Shown: piece after piece, positions 56,742 through 64,000 of the stretch
Position numbering within the stretch: the stretch's first letter is position 1
How the letters are laid out: the number at the start of each line of letters is the position of its first letter
Assembly: GCF_002135315.1 (NCBI RefSeq)
Contig: NZ_NEGA01000006.1
Coordinates: 1-64,000, forward strand
Reading direction: 5' to 3'
From: Acinetobacter sp. ANC 3903
GTDB taxonomy: Bacteria; Pseudomonadota; Gammaproteobacteria; Pseudomonadales; Moraxellaceae
Length of the DNA: 64,000 bases
Made by a program: the position numbers and the translations under genes
The notes under the pieces: generated by a model
Databases searched by the model: none
What the model saw: only the letters and a program-made list of their open reading frames with translations
Told to the model about the DNA's origin: nothing

Positions 56742-58259
56742 TTATTTTTCAATAATTACTGTTACACCTTGACCACCAGCAGCACAGATCGAAACCAGAA
56801 TACGACCTGAACCTTTCTGGTTAAGCAACTTGGCAGCAGTAGCGATCAGACGACCGCCAGTTGCTGCAAATGGGTGACCTGCTGCAAGTGATGAACCTTT
56901 AACGTTCAATTTGCTACGGTCAATTGAACCCAATGGAGCATCTAAGCCTAAACGCTCTTTACAGAATTTAGGATCTTCCCAAGCTTTCAATGTAGAAAGA
57001 ACTTGTGATGCGAATGCTTCATGGATTTCATAGTAGTCAAAATCTTGAAGAGTAATACCAGCACGTTCAAGCATACGTGGAACGGCATAAGCAGGTGCCA
57101 TCAACAAGCCTTCTTTTTTCTCTACAAAATCTACTGCAGCAGTTTCCTGGAAAGTCAGGTAAGCCAGAACTTCGTGGCCATTGGCTTTAGCCCACTCTTC
57201 AGAAGCTAAGAGTACACATGATGCACCATCAGTTAGCGGTGTAGAGTTACCCGCAGTCATGGTACGTGCATCGCCTTTACCAAATGCTGGTTTAAGTTTT
57301 GCAAGTTTTTCTGCAGAAGAATCTGCACGTAAGTTGTTGTCACGCTCTAAACCAAGGAATGGCGTGATCAGGTCATCGAAGAAACCTTCTTCGTATGCAG
57401 CCGCCATTTTTTGGTGAGATGACGCTGCAAGTTCGTCCTGTGCTTCACGAGAAATACCCCATTCAAGTGCAGTAATCGCCTGATGGTCACCCATAGAAAG
57501 ACCGGTACGTGGCTCACCGTTTTTAGGGGCATCCATCAAGTCTTTAATATTAATTTTGGTTAATGCTTTTAAACGGTCTTTCGCGGTTTTCGCAATGTTC
57601 AGTTCAAGCAATGCCTTACGTAAGCCATCACCGAAAGAGATTGGCGCATCAGATGTGGTATCTACACCACCTGCAATACCCACTTCAATTTGACCCAGTG
57701 CAATTTTGTTGGCAATCAGGAATGCTGCTTGTAAACCGGTACCACAGGCCTGCTGAATATCGTAAGCAGGTGTTTCTGGAGCAAGTTCAGTATTTAACAC
57801 GCACTCACGGGTCATGTTAAAGTCACGGCTGTGTTTTAAAACTGCACCGGCAACCACTTCGCCTAAACGTTGGCCTTGTAAATTGAAACGCTCAACCAGA
57901 CCATTTAATGCTGCAGTAAACATATCGCTGTTAGACGCAGTAAAGTAAGCACCGTTAGAACGGGCAAAAGGAATGCGGTTACCACCGATAATAGCAACGC
58001 GGCGAACTGTGTTTTGGCTCATGGTTTTATCCTGTTGAACAGACGTTTGAGTTGTAGATTCAGGTTTTGTTGTAGCTGAAGCAGTAGTTTTACTACGTGG
58101 TGATGTGGAACGAGTGCGAGTCGTTTTCGTCGTAGTATTTGCAGGCGTGGTTGCCGCGCCAGAAGTTTTACTTGTACGAGAAGTACTTTTTGATGGTTTT
58201 GACACAGTTTCCATAGCAGAATTTTCGACTGCCGGATTTTCTTGAGTTGTTTTGCTCAT
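56742..58259 (-). CDS. Acetyl-CoA C-acyltransferase (thiolase) with low-complexity N-terminal extension
   Basis: The core from residue 80 is a typical thiolase (FadI-like): catalytic Cys in QQACGTGLQAAF, then HEAFASQVL and ICAAGGQGVTV. The first 79 residues are Ser/Thr/Lys/Ala-rich low complexity with no membrane segment. A second start at 58022 (MSQNTVRRVAII) has an AGGA site seven bases upstream and gives a normal ~426-residue thiolase. Either or both starts may be used. It is divergent from the FabG4-like gene. Confidence 0.88.
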   Translation of the reverse strand: MSKTTQENPAVENSAMETVSKPSKSTSRTSKTSGAATTPANTTTKTTRTRSTSPRSKTTASATTKPESTTQTSVQQDKTMSQNTVRRVAIIGGNRIPFARSNGAYFTASNSDMFTAALNGLVERFNLQGQRLGEVVAGAVLKHSRDFNMTRECVLNTELAPETPAYDIQQACGTGLQAAFLIANKIALGQIEVGIAGGVDTTSDAPISFGDGLRKALLELNIAKTAKDRLKALTKINIKDLMDAPKNGEPRTGLSMGDHQAITALEWGISREAQDELAASSHQKMAAAYEEGFFDDLITPFLGLERDNNLRADSSAEKLAKLKPAFGKGDARTMTAGNSTPLTDGASCVLLASEEWAKANGHEVLAYLTFQETAAVDFVEKKEGLLMAPAYAVPRMLERAGITLQDFDYYEIHEAFASQVLSTLKAWEDPKFCKERLGLDAPLGSIDRSKLNVKGSSLAAGHPFAATGGRLIATAAKLLNQKGSGRILVSICAAGGQGVTVIIEK

Positions 58260-58499
58260 CAGGCTTTTCCAAGCATTTTACAGTATTCTTGAGCAGTACA
58301 TTAACACAATCTAAAAACAGCTGAATTGACTAAAATGACATTAGGCAAAGCATTCAGGTCAAGACATCCATGGTTTAACTCAAGTATGATTCTATGGAAA
58401 CTGATGGATGTATTGAAATATAAGTGCCTGACATCATATTGAAGTTAAAAGGATATGTTCAAAACCATCAAAAATTAATTTGTAAGAGAGATAATAAAC
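58260..58499. promoter_or_regulatory. Divergent promoter region of thiolase and FabG4-like genes
   Basis: A 240-bp space without an ORF between divergent fatty-acyl genes, so it must hold both promoters. No strong boxes are assigned. Confidence 0.5.
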
Positions 58500-59891
58500 A
58501 TGACTGATCAATACCAAACCTTTGCAAAATCTCCTATTGGTAAATTTGTCATCAAAAATTTGGGTTTGCCGTCCCCAATTTCTTTAGAGCGTTTTGAGTC
58601 AGCAACCCCAGTGGTGAAAGGGGCTGTGTTATTTGGTGCTGCACCAGCAAGTACATTATCGGGTGCAATTGCACAGGTTTTAGCTAATATTCATGCCAAT
58701 AGCTACGCAGGCAACAACTCCGAATTACAGCAAGCTGCTGCAAAAACAGGTTTAAATCTGGGCGCTTTTCACCCGGGCGATAAAGAGTCTAAATTTAAAG
58801 TGGTCATTTTTGATGCTTCAGGTATTCAAAACTCAGAACAGCTGAAAGAACTTTATAATTTCTTTAACCCGATTGCGCGCCAAATTCAGACCTCAGGCCG
58901 TGTCGTCGTTGTCGGTATTACCCCTGAAACTGCAAAAACGGTAAAACAGGCCATTGCTCAACGTGCGCTTGAAGGTTTTGTGAAATCTGTGGGTAAAGAA
59001 TTCAAGAAAGGTATTGCAGCACAACTTGTATATGTAGATGAAGGTGCAGAAGCCAACCTTGAATCTACAGTGCGTTTTGCATTATCTCCGCGTTCTGCTT
59101 ATGTGTCTGGTCAAGTCATCCGCGTTTCTAAGGCAGATGTGGTAGATGTAGACTGGGCTAAACCACTTGCTGGCAAAACTGCCGTGGTAACAGGTGCAAG
59201 CCGTGGTATTGGCGAAGCGATTGCTCACGTACTTTCACGTGATGGTGCGCATGTAATTTGTCTGGACGTTCCACAACAGCAAGCTGATCTGGACCGTGTT
59301 GCGGGAGAGATCGGTGGTTCAACCTTAGCGATTGATATCACTGCTGCGGATGCTGGTGAGAAAATCAAGGCTGCTGCAGCTGCGCAAGGCGGTCTGGATA
59401 TTATTGTGCATAACGCAGGGATTACCCGTGACAAAACTTTGGCCAATATGAAGCCTGAGCTTTGGGATTTGGTGATCAACATTAACTTGTCTGCAATTGA
59501 ACGTGTGAATGATTACTTGCTCGAAAATGATGGCTTCAATGCCAATGGCCGTATTGTTTGCGTATCGTCAATTTCAGGTATTGCGGGTAACTTGGGTCAA
59601 ACCAACTATGCCGCTTCTAAAGCAGGTGTGATTGGTGTAGTGAAATTCACAGCACCAGTTTTGAAAAATGGCATCACCATTAATGCTGTTGCACCGGGCT
59701 TCATTGAAACTCAAATGACAGCTGCAATTCCATTTGCCATCCGTGAAGCGGGTCGTCGCATGAACTCTATGAGTCAGGGCGGTTTACCTGTAGACGTTGC
59801 TGAAACGATTGCAATGTTTGCATCAACTGCATCTACAGGTTTAAATGGCAATGTGATTCGTGTGTGTGGTCAAAGCTTGTTAGGGGCTTAA
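58500..59891 (+). CDS. 3-oxoacyl-(ACP) reductase, long FabG4-like form
   Basis: It has 463 residues: an N-terminal ~200-residue flavodoxin-like domain and a C-terminal SDR domain. The SDR part shows the Rossmann motif GASRGIGEA near residue 233, HNAGI, the catalytic Ser and the YAASK motif near residue 377. Long FabG4 enzymes prefer CoA substrates. With the MaoC-like gene after it and the thiolase divergent, it fits a fatty-acyl-CoA elongation or oxidation module. Confidence 0.9.
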   Translation: MTDQYQTFAKSPIGKFVIKNLGLPSPISLERFESATPVVKGAVLFGAAPASTLSGAIAQVLANIHANSYAGNNSELQQAAAKTGLNLGAFHPGDKESKFKVVIFDASGIQNSEQLKELYNFFNPIARQIQTSGRVVVVGITPETAKTVKQAIAQRALEGFVKSVGKEFKKGIAAQLVYVDEGAEANLESTVRFALSPRSAYVSGQVIRVSKADVVDVDWAKPLAGKTAVVTGASRGIGEAIAHVLSRDGAHVICLDVPQQQADLDRVAGEIGGSTLAIDITAADAGEKIKAAAAAQGGLDIIVHNAGITRDKTLANMKPELWDLVININLSAIERVNDYLLENDGFNANGRIVCVSSISGIAGNLGQTNYAASKAGVIGVVKFTAPVLKNGITINAVAPGFIETQMTAAIPFAIREAGRRMNSMSQGGLPVDVAETIAMFASTASTGLNGNVIRVCGQSLLGA

Positions 59892-59907
59892 GTAATTCTC
59901 TTAAAAA

Positions 59908-60040
59908 AGTTCCCTCTCCTTTAAGGAGAGGGTTAGGGAGAGGTAAAATTCTTTTAATTTTACATTGGCAGAAGTCTTACCCTCATCCCAACCTTCTCTT
60001 GCGCCATATATGGCACAAGAGAAGGAGCTTTCAATACAAA
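59908..60040. repeat. REP-type intergenic palindromic element
   Basis: ccctctcctttaaggagaggg is a hairpin followed by ttagggagag, then ccctcatccc and a second hairpin ccttctcttg...caagagaagg. It belongs to the same type as the element at 26553-26648 and lies between the reductase and MaoC genes. Confidence 0.6.
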
Positions 60041-60070
60041 TTGAAATAATAAAACTTCCAAAGGTTCAGT

Positions 60071-60925
60071 ATGAATACTCGCCATTTTAGTCAACTTCCA
60101 AAACCTTATTTAGCTTATCCTAAAGTGATTCAAGGCTTGATTTTTAAAAAGCCGAAGGGTGAAAAAGTGCTGCCGCAAGTTGAATATGTGGTGGATTCAT
60201 TCAAGGTCGATCAAAAGCATCTTAAAGCTTACAATGAAGTGTGCGGCTTCAAAAATAATGGTTATATTCCTGCCATTTATTTAGCGGTGCTGTCGCAAAG
60301 CCTGCAGATGCACATGATGACCACAGAGGCTTTCCCATTTGCAATTTTGGGTCTGGTGCATATTCGCAACCAGATTAAACAAAGCCGCAAAGTGGGTACC
60401 AATGAACAGTTAACTTTGTCTTGCAAGTTTGGTGAGTTGCAACCGCATGACAAGGGCGTGCAATTTGAGTTTATTACCATGGCGAAAGTCGGCAATGAAG
60501 TGGTGATGGAAGGGACAACTACCTATTTAGCCCGCCAAAAAACCGATACTAAAGCTGCGCCTAAACTAGTAGAAAACAAAACACCTGCTTATGAATTGAA
60601 TGCAGAATGGAATGTGTCTGAAAATACCGGTCGTCGTTATGCTTTAACGTCTGGTGACTTTAACCTGATTCATATCCATGCCATTACGGCAAAAGCATTC
60701 GGTTTTAAACAGGCGATTGCGCATGGCATGTGGAGTAAGGCGAGAGCTCTTGCCAGCTTAACTTTACCGGATGCTTATGAAGCTGATGTCTGGTTTAAGC
60801 TCCCGATGTATCTCCCTTCAAAAGTGGAGTTCTTAACCGCTCAGGAAGGTAAAGATACCGAGTTTGTCATTCGAAGCAGTAAAAACAAAAAGCCGCATGT
60901 CGCGGGAAGTGTGAAAGCACTTTAA
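60071..60925 (+). CDS. MaoC-family (R)-hydratase/dehydratase
   Basis: The 284-residue hot-dog-fold protein has SGDFNLIHIHAITAKAFGFKQAIAHGMW around residues 195-220, the MaoC hydratase signature with catalytic Asp and His. It probably hydrates enoyl-CoA/ACP to the (R)-3-hydroxy form, the partner step of the FabG4-like reductase. Only a REP element separates the two. The N-terminal half is a degenerate hot-dog. Confidence 0.86.
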   Translation: MNTRHFSQLPKPYLAYPKVIQGLIFKKPKGEKVLPQVEYVVDSFKVDQKHLKAYNEVCGFKNNGYIPAIYLAVLSQSLQMHMMTTEAFPFAILGLVHIRNQIKQSRKVGTNEQLTLSCKFGELQPHDKGVQFEFITMAKVGNEVVMEGTTTYLARQKTDTKAAPKLVENKTPAYELNAEWNVSENTGRRYALTSGDFNLIHIHAITAKAFGFKQAIAHGMWSKARALASLTLPDAYEADVWFKLPMYLPSKVEFLTAQEGKDTEFVIRSSKNKKPHVAGSVKAL

Positions 60926-60929
60926 GACC

Positions 60930-60966
60930 AAAGCCTAAGTCACTGTTGATTTAGGCTTTTTTGTTT
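60930..60966 (+). terminator. Rho-independent terminator of the MaoC gene
   Basis: aaagcctaa / ttaggcttt with a 12-base loop, followed by a T-run. Confidence 0.82.
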
Positions 60967-60999
60967 TAAGCTCATGGAAAATAGAGTTCTAGGGATGGA

Positions 61000-62277
61000 A
61001 TGATGCAGCAACTAAAAGATTATCTTTTTGCCAATACTGCAAATTATCAAGGTCATGTCGATGAACGGTTTCTGGACCTTGCCAGACAGTTCAGTCGCAT
61101 GCAGGATGCACGGACAGATTTAGGTGGCGCTGCCTTGGTGGTGTATTTTCAGGGACGTAAAGTTGTTGATATCTGGACAGGGAAAAAGTCTGAAACTGAA
61201 AGCTGGCAAGCAGATACCTTGTCGGTTTGCTATTCCACAGGCAAAGGGGTTTTATCTACCTTAGCGCATATTTTAGTGAGTGAAGGTTTTTTAGATTACA
61301 ATATCCCCGTTGCACAGTATTGGCCTGAATTTGCGCAACAGGGTAAAGACAAAATTACCTTAAGGCATATGCTGAGTCATCAAAGTGGCCTATATGATAT
61401 TCGTAATCAAATTGCCGATGCCTCGGAAATGGCTGACTGGCAGCATATGCTGGATGTTATTGCCAAAGCTAAACCGCGTTTTGAGATAGCTACAGATGCA
61501 GCTTATCAGCCCTTAACGTTTGGCTGGCAAGTGGGTGGGGTATTGGAAAAAGCTACAGGACAGTCATTAACGGCATTAATGCAACAATACCTGCTGCAAC
61601 CTTTAGCCCTTAAAGATGCTTATTTGGGTGTGCCTCAAGATCAATTACCGCAAATTGCCCGTTTGCTGCCCAAGAAACAGCGTGAAGATTCTATTGCATC
61701 AGCCTCATCAGCGCATCATAAAAAAACTACGCAGCAGAAAGCACGCAAGGCATCTCCCTTAGATAAGCTGTTGGAACTTTCTGGACAAAACCCACAAGAT
61801 TTTCAGGATGCCATGATTCCCAAAGGTATGAAAAATTTTAGCTTTTTTAGTGATGAAGGTTTGCAAGCGATTATCCCTGCTGCCAATGGAGTGTTTAGTG
61901 CAAACAGTCTGGCCAGAATTTATGCCATGCTTGCCAATGGTGGTGAGTGGCAAGGGCAGCAGTTGATACGCCCTGAAATCTTTAAGCAATTAAGCCAAAT
62001 TCAGTATACCCGACGTGACCGGATTATGCCGTTGCCCATGCATTGGCGTTTGGGTTATCACCGGATTTTAACTTTAGGAAAATCATCCTCAGGTTTTGGC
62101 CATATGGGCTTTAATGGCTCTGGCGCATGGTGTGACCCTGAACGTGGTTTAAGTTTTGCCTATACCCATAATTTTGCCACCACTTCCATCACTGGCGATT
62201 ACCGGCTTTGGGGCTTAACTCAGGAAACGCTACGCTGTGCTGATCAGGTCTTGGCGGGACATAAAGGCTGGTTTTAA
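61000..62277 (+). CDS. Serine hydrolase of the beta-lactamase/EstB esterase family
   Basis: It has 425 residues and the SxxK motif in YSTGKGVLS near residue 82, with the Tyr of AAYQPLTFGW in the second active-site position. This is the class C-like fold used by EstB-type esterases; no signal peptide is seen, so a cytosolic esterase is likelier than a periplasmic beta-lactamase. The region 230-250 is a basic linker. It lies after the fatty-acyl module but has its own promoter space. Confidence 0.85.
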   Translation: MMQQLKDYLFANTANYQGHVDERFLDLARQFSRMQDARTDLGGAALVVYFQGRKVVDIWTGKKSETESWQADTLSVCYSTGKGVLSTLAHILVSEGFLDYNIPVAQYWPEFAQQGKDKITLRHMLSHQSGLYDIRNQIADASEMADWQHMLDVIAKAKPRFEIATDAAYQPLTFGWQVGGVLEKATGQSLTALMQQYLLQPLALKDAYLGVPQDQLPQIARLLPKKQREDSIASASSAHHKKTTQQKARKASPLDKLLELSGQNPQDFQDAMIPKGMKNFSFFSDEGLQAIIPAANGVFSANSLARIYAMLANGGEWQGQQLIRPEIFKQLSQIQYTRRDRIMPLPMHWRLGYHRILTLGKSSSGFGHMGFNGSGAWCDPERGLSFAYTHNFATTSITGDYRLWGLTQETLRCADQVLAGHKGWF

Positions 62278-62353
62278 TTTGCAACATTTTGCGTGAGAAA
62301 TTAACGGAAAAATGTGCTATTTTGCCTGCGATTTTAGCTGCTGTTGATGTTTT

Positions 62354-62800
62354 ATGAAAAATGTGGTGTTGATTCCTTTGCTGGCAAGTGCTGCTTTATT
62401 GGGATGTCAGGATGCCAATCATTCGAATACTGCTCAGGCACAATCGGCAGCTCAATCAAAAGTTGCACCCTGGATCGGTCAATATGAGGGTACAACGCCG
62501 TGCATGGGCTGTTTATCCCGTTGCGAAGATTGTCCGGGCATGGCAGTCACTTTAGCCCTGCATGAAGATCAAACTTATACCTTAACCCGTGAAAGTTTAA
62601 GTGGTCATAATGAAATAGAAACCTTGCAGGGTAAGCTACGTTTTATGGATGATGCCAAGCAAAAAATTGAGCTGGTGAATGTGGCAACGCGTAATTTGCT
62701 CTATGTGGATTTGGAAAAGCAGTTGCTTGAAATTCGTGAAGACCAAAGCGGTAAAAGCTACCAGATGCAAAGTGATTTTCTTTTGGGAAAATTAATTTAA
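62354..62800 (+). CDS. NlpE-like lipoprotein
   Basis: The 148-residue protein has a lipobox ending at Cys18 (LLASAALLGC) and then an NlpE N-terminal domain (WIGQYEGTTPCMGC). NlpE is an outer-membrane lipoprotein that triggers the Cpx response. Here the usual CxxC is followed by a second CxxC (RCEDCPG), giving four Cys within eleven residues. It is shorter than E. coli NlpE and lacks the C-terminal OB domain. Confidence 0.8.
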   Translation: MKNVVLIPLLASAALLGCQDANHSNTAQAQSAAQSKVAPWIGQYEGTTPCMGCLSRCEDCPGMAVTLALHEDQTYTLTRESLSGHNEIETLQGKLRFMDDAKQKIELVNVATRNLLYVDLEKQLLEIREDQSGKSYQMQSDFLLGKLI

Positions 62801-62869
62801 TTTTTTTACTTATTGAAATATTAAAGATCCTTAGATATTTTGAAAAATAACGAATAAGTTCACAAGAAT

Positions 62870-63598
62870 ATGAAATTAAAGGAATCTAGTTTAACAGATT
62901 TTATTGCTGCTATTTCAGCAGTAGCTCTTGTTGTTACCATGGCTTCACAAACTTATTTTTACTATAGGTTAGATGCACTTTGGCTATTATCAATATTACC
63001 TCCATCTGTATTTTTTCTTGAAGTTATGAGAGTATTAGCACTTACAGTAATTTTAATTGCAGGAGCATTGGGGGCAGAAACAATTTATAAGTTTGTCATA
63101 AAAATTTGTATTAGAAAGAGAAAAATAATCTATAAAAACAATGAAAAAGAAATAAAGATTCTACTAGATAAAAAAAGGAAGTCCTTTGTTCTTGGCTATA
63201 CAATTTTTTCCATACTCTTACTTTATTTTATATTGATAGGTCTTAGAAAATTCGGTTTTCTAATTACATCACAAGTAATGTTTTGGACAGCTTTTACTTG
63301 GGGATCACTTTTGAAAACTGTAGCTAGCAGAGAATTAGATAATGTATCCAGAAGAATTAGTCTTATTTTTGTTCTTATATGTGCAACAGCTTTAAATGCA
63401 GAAATTAAAATTGCTTATATAAATAATGCTCCTGTTATTCTTATAAAAGGGGAAAATGAAGTGAAAAGTGAATTAAAATTACTAGATATGTATCAGGATA
63501 AAGTAATAGTTTTTTATCGAAATAATTCTAAATATGAATTTAATGTTTTGCAAAGTGATCAAATCGAAAAGATTGTTGGATCTGCTTCTGTAAATTAA
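62870..63598 (+). CDS. AT-rich orphan inner-membrane protein
   Basis: The 242-residue protein has four or five membrane segments and a long basic cytosolic loop (residues ~78-105), with a C-terminal soluble tail. Codon use differs sharply from the neighbours: many ata, aga, aaa and tta codons. That suggests recent acquisition. I do not recognise the family. No ribosome site stands out before the ATG at 62870. Confidence 0.65.
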   Translation: MKLKESSLTDFIAAISAVALVVTMASQTYFYYRLDALWLLSILPPSVFFLEVMRVLALTVILIAGALGAETIYKFVIKICIRKRKIIYKNNEKEIKILLDKKRKSFVLGYTIFSILLLYFILIGLRKFGFLITSQVMFWTAFTWGSLLKTVASRELDNVSRRISLIFVLICATALNAEIKIAYINNAPVILIKGENEVKSELKLLDMYQDKVIVFYRNNSKYEFNVLQSDQIEKIVGSASVN

Positions 63599-63659
63599 TC
63601 CTATCCATTCACTCTTAGCTAAAAAAACAGTATGCTTAGACCTGTAAAAAGGAGCATAC

Positions 63660-64000
63660 ATGTATCAAGTACTTGCACGAAAATACCGTCCACGTAATTT
63701 TAATGAATTGGTGGGACAAAACCATGTGTCACGCGCACTGACGAGTGCCTTGGAACGTGGTCGGTTACATCATGCGTATTTGTTTACCGGGACTCGCGGG
63801 GTAGGTAAAACCACCATTGCACGTATTTTGGCGAAATGCCTCAACTGCGAAACTGGCGTTACATCAACACCTTGTGAAGTATGTCCAACCTGTAAGGCAG
63901 TCAATGAAGGCCGTTTTATCGACCTGATTGAAATTGATGCTGCATCACGTACTAAAGTTGAAGATACACGTGAATTGTTAGATAATGTTCCCTATGCACC
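63660..64000 (+). CDS. dnaX: DNA polymerase III subunits gamma/tau, 5' part
   Basis: It begins [20 protein letters not shown] after a gga site and continues to the window edge. Walker [13 protein letters not shown] lies around residues 44-55 and the zinc module is C-x8-CEVCPTC. DnaX is the clamp-loader ATPase. The gene is cut by the window end with 113 codons visible. Confidence 0.94.
   Translation, partial: MYQVLARKYRPRNFNELVGQNHVSRALTSALERGRLHHAYLFTGTRGVGKTTIARILAKCLNCETGVTSTPCEVCPTCKAVNEGRFIDLIEIDAASRTKVEDTRELLDNVPYA

Noticed and set aside
61000-62277. Class C beta-lactamase
   Set aside because: No signal peptide and a basic linker; the pattern fits EstB-type esterases.
1-64000. Prophage or insertion sequence
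   Set aside because: No transposase, integrase or phage structural gene was found; only REP-like repeats.

Overview
This window looks like chromosomal DNA of an Acinetobacter species (Moraxellaceae, Gammaproteobacteria). Three things point there: an Hfq with a very long Gly-rich tail of hexapeptide repeats, an AceI chlorhexidine-type PACE pump with its divergent AceR-like LysR regulator, and moderately AT-rich DNA with ATG/TTG/GTG starts. Species cannot be fixed from the sequence alone. I saw no insertion sequence, prophage, CRISPR array, rRNA or complete tRNA.

Region by region. 1-4.3 kb: 3' end of hfq, then surA and lptD on the minus strand (outer-membrane biogenesis). 4.4-8.5 kb: amgK-murU peptidoglycan recycling, rsmG, parA-parB. 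8.5-15.3 kb: a tight envelope and housekeeping run, exbB-exbD-msbA-lpxK-kdsB-holB-pilZ-tatD. 15.3-18.6 kb: a TetR gene followed by the type II secretion minor pseudopilins gspH-I-J-K. 18.7-26.5 kb: queD-like gene, ung, an enoyl-CoA hydratase-family gene, tadA, an SRPBCC gene, cmk, rpsA, ihfB, lapA and pyrF. 26.6-36.6 kb: lysO, a Baeyer-Villiger type monooxygenase with a divergent AraC regulator, zapE, glcB, an aldehyde dehydrogenase and an SRAP protein.

36.6-44.5 kb is the most irregular part. It holds three almost identical tandem MarR genes, a frameshifted small gene, a TerC-CBS-CorC gene preceded by a possible 27-codon leader peptide, a GNAT-like gene broken by one in-frame stop, thiM, and a zinc-ribbon protein of unknown role. 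44.9-56.6 kb: pepN, small hypotheticals, two universal stress proteins, a lipoprotein esterase, an SMR pump with its TetR regulator behind a 24-bp inverted repeat, benE, a LysE/RhtB exporter, tal and aceR/aceI. 56.7-62.3 kb: a fatty-acyl module (thiolase, FabG4-like reductase, MaoC hydratase) beside a serine esterase. 62.3-64 kb: an NlpE-like lipoprotein, an AT-rich orphan membrane protein and the 5' end of dnaX.

Most of the window is conserved core. The points most worth a second look are the leader-peptide candidate upstream of the TerC-CorC gene, the MarR triplication, a possible small RNA with a tRNA D-arm-like 5' end between lapA and pyrF, a second small-RNA candidate after pepN, perfect palindromes upstream of the SRPBCC and SMR genes, and the Ser/Thr/Lys-rich N-terminal extension with an internal start on the thiolase.
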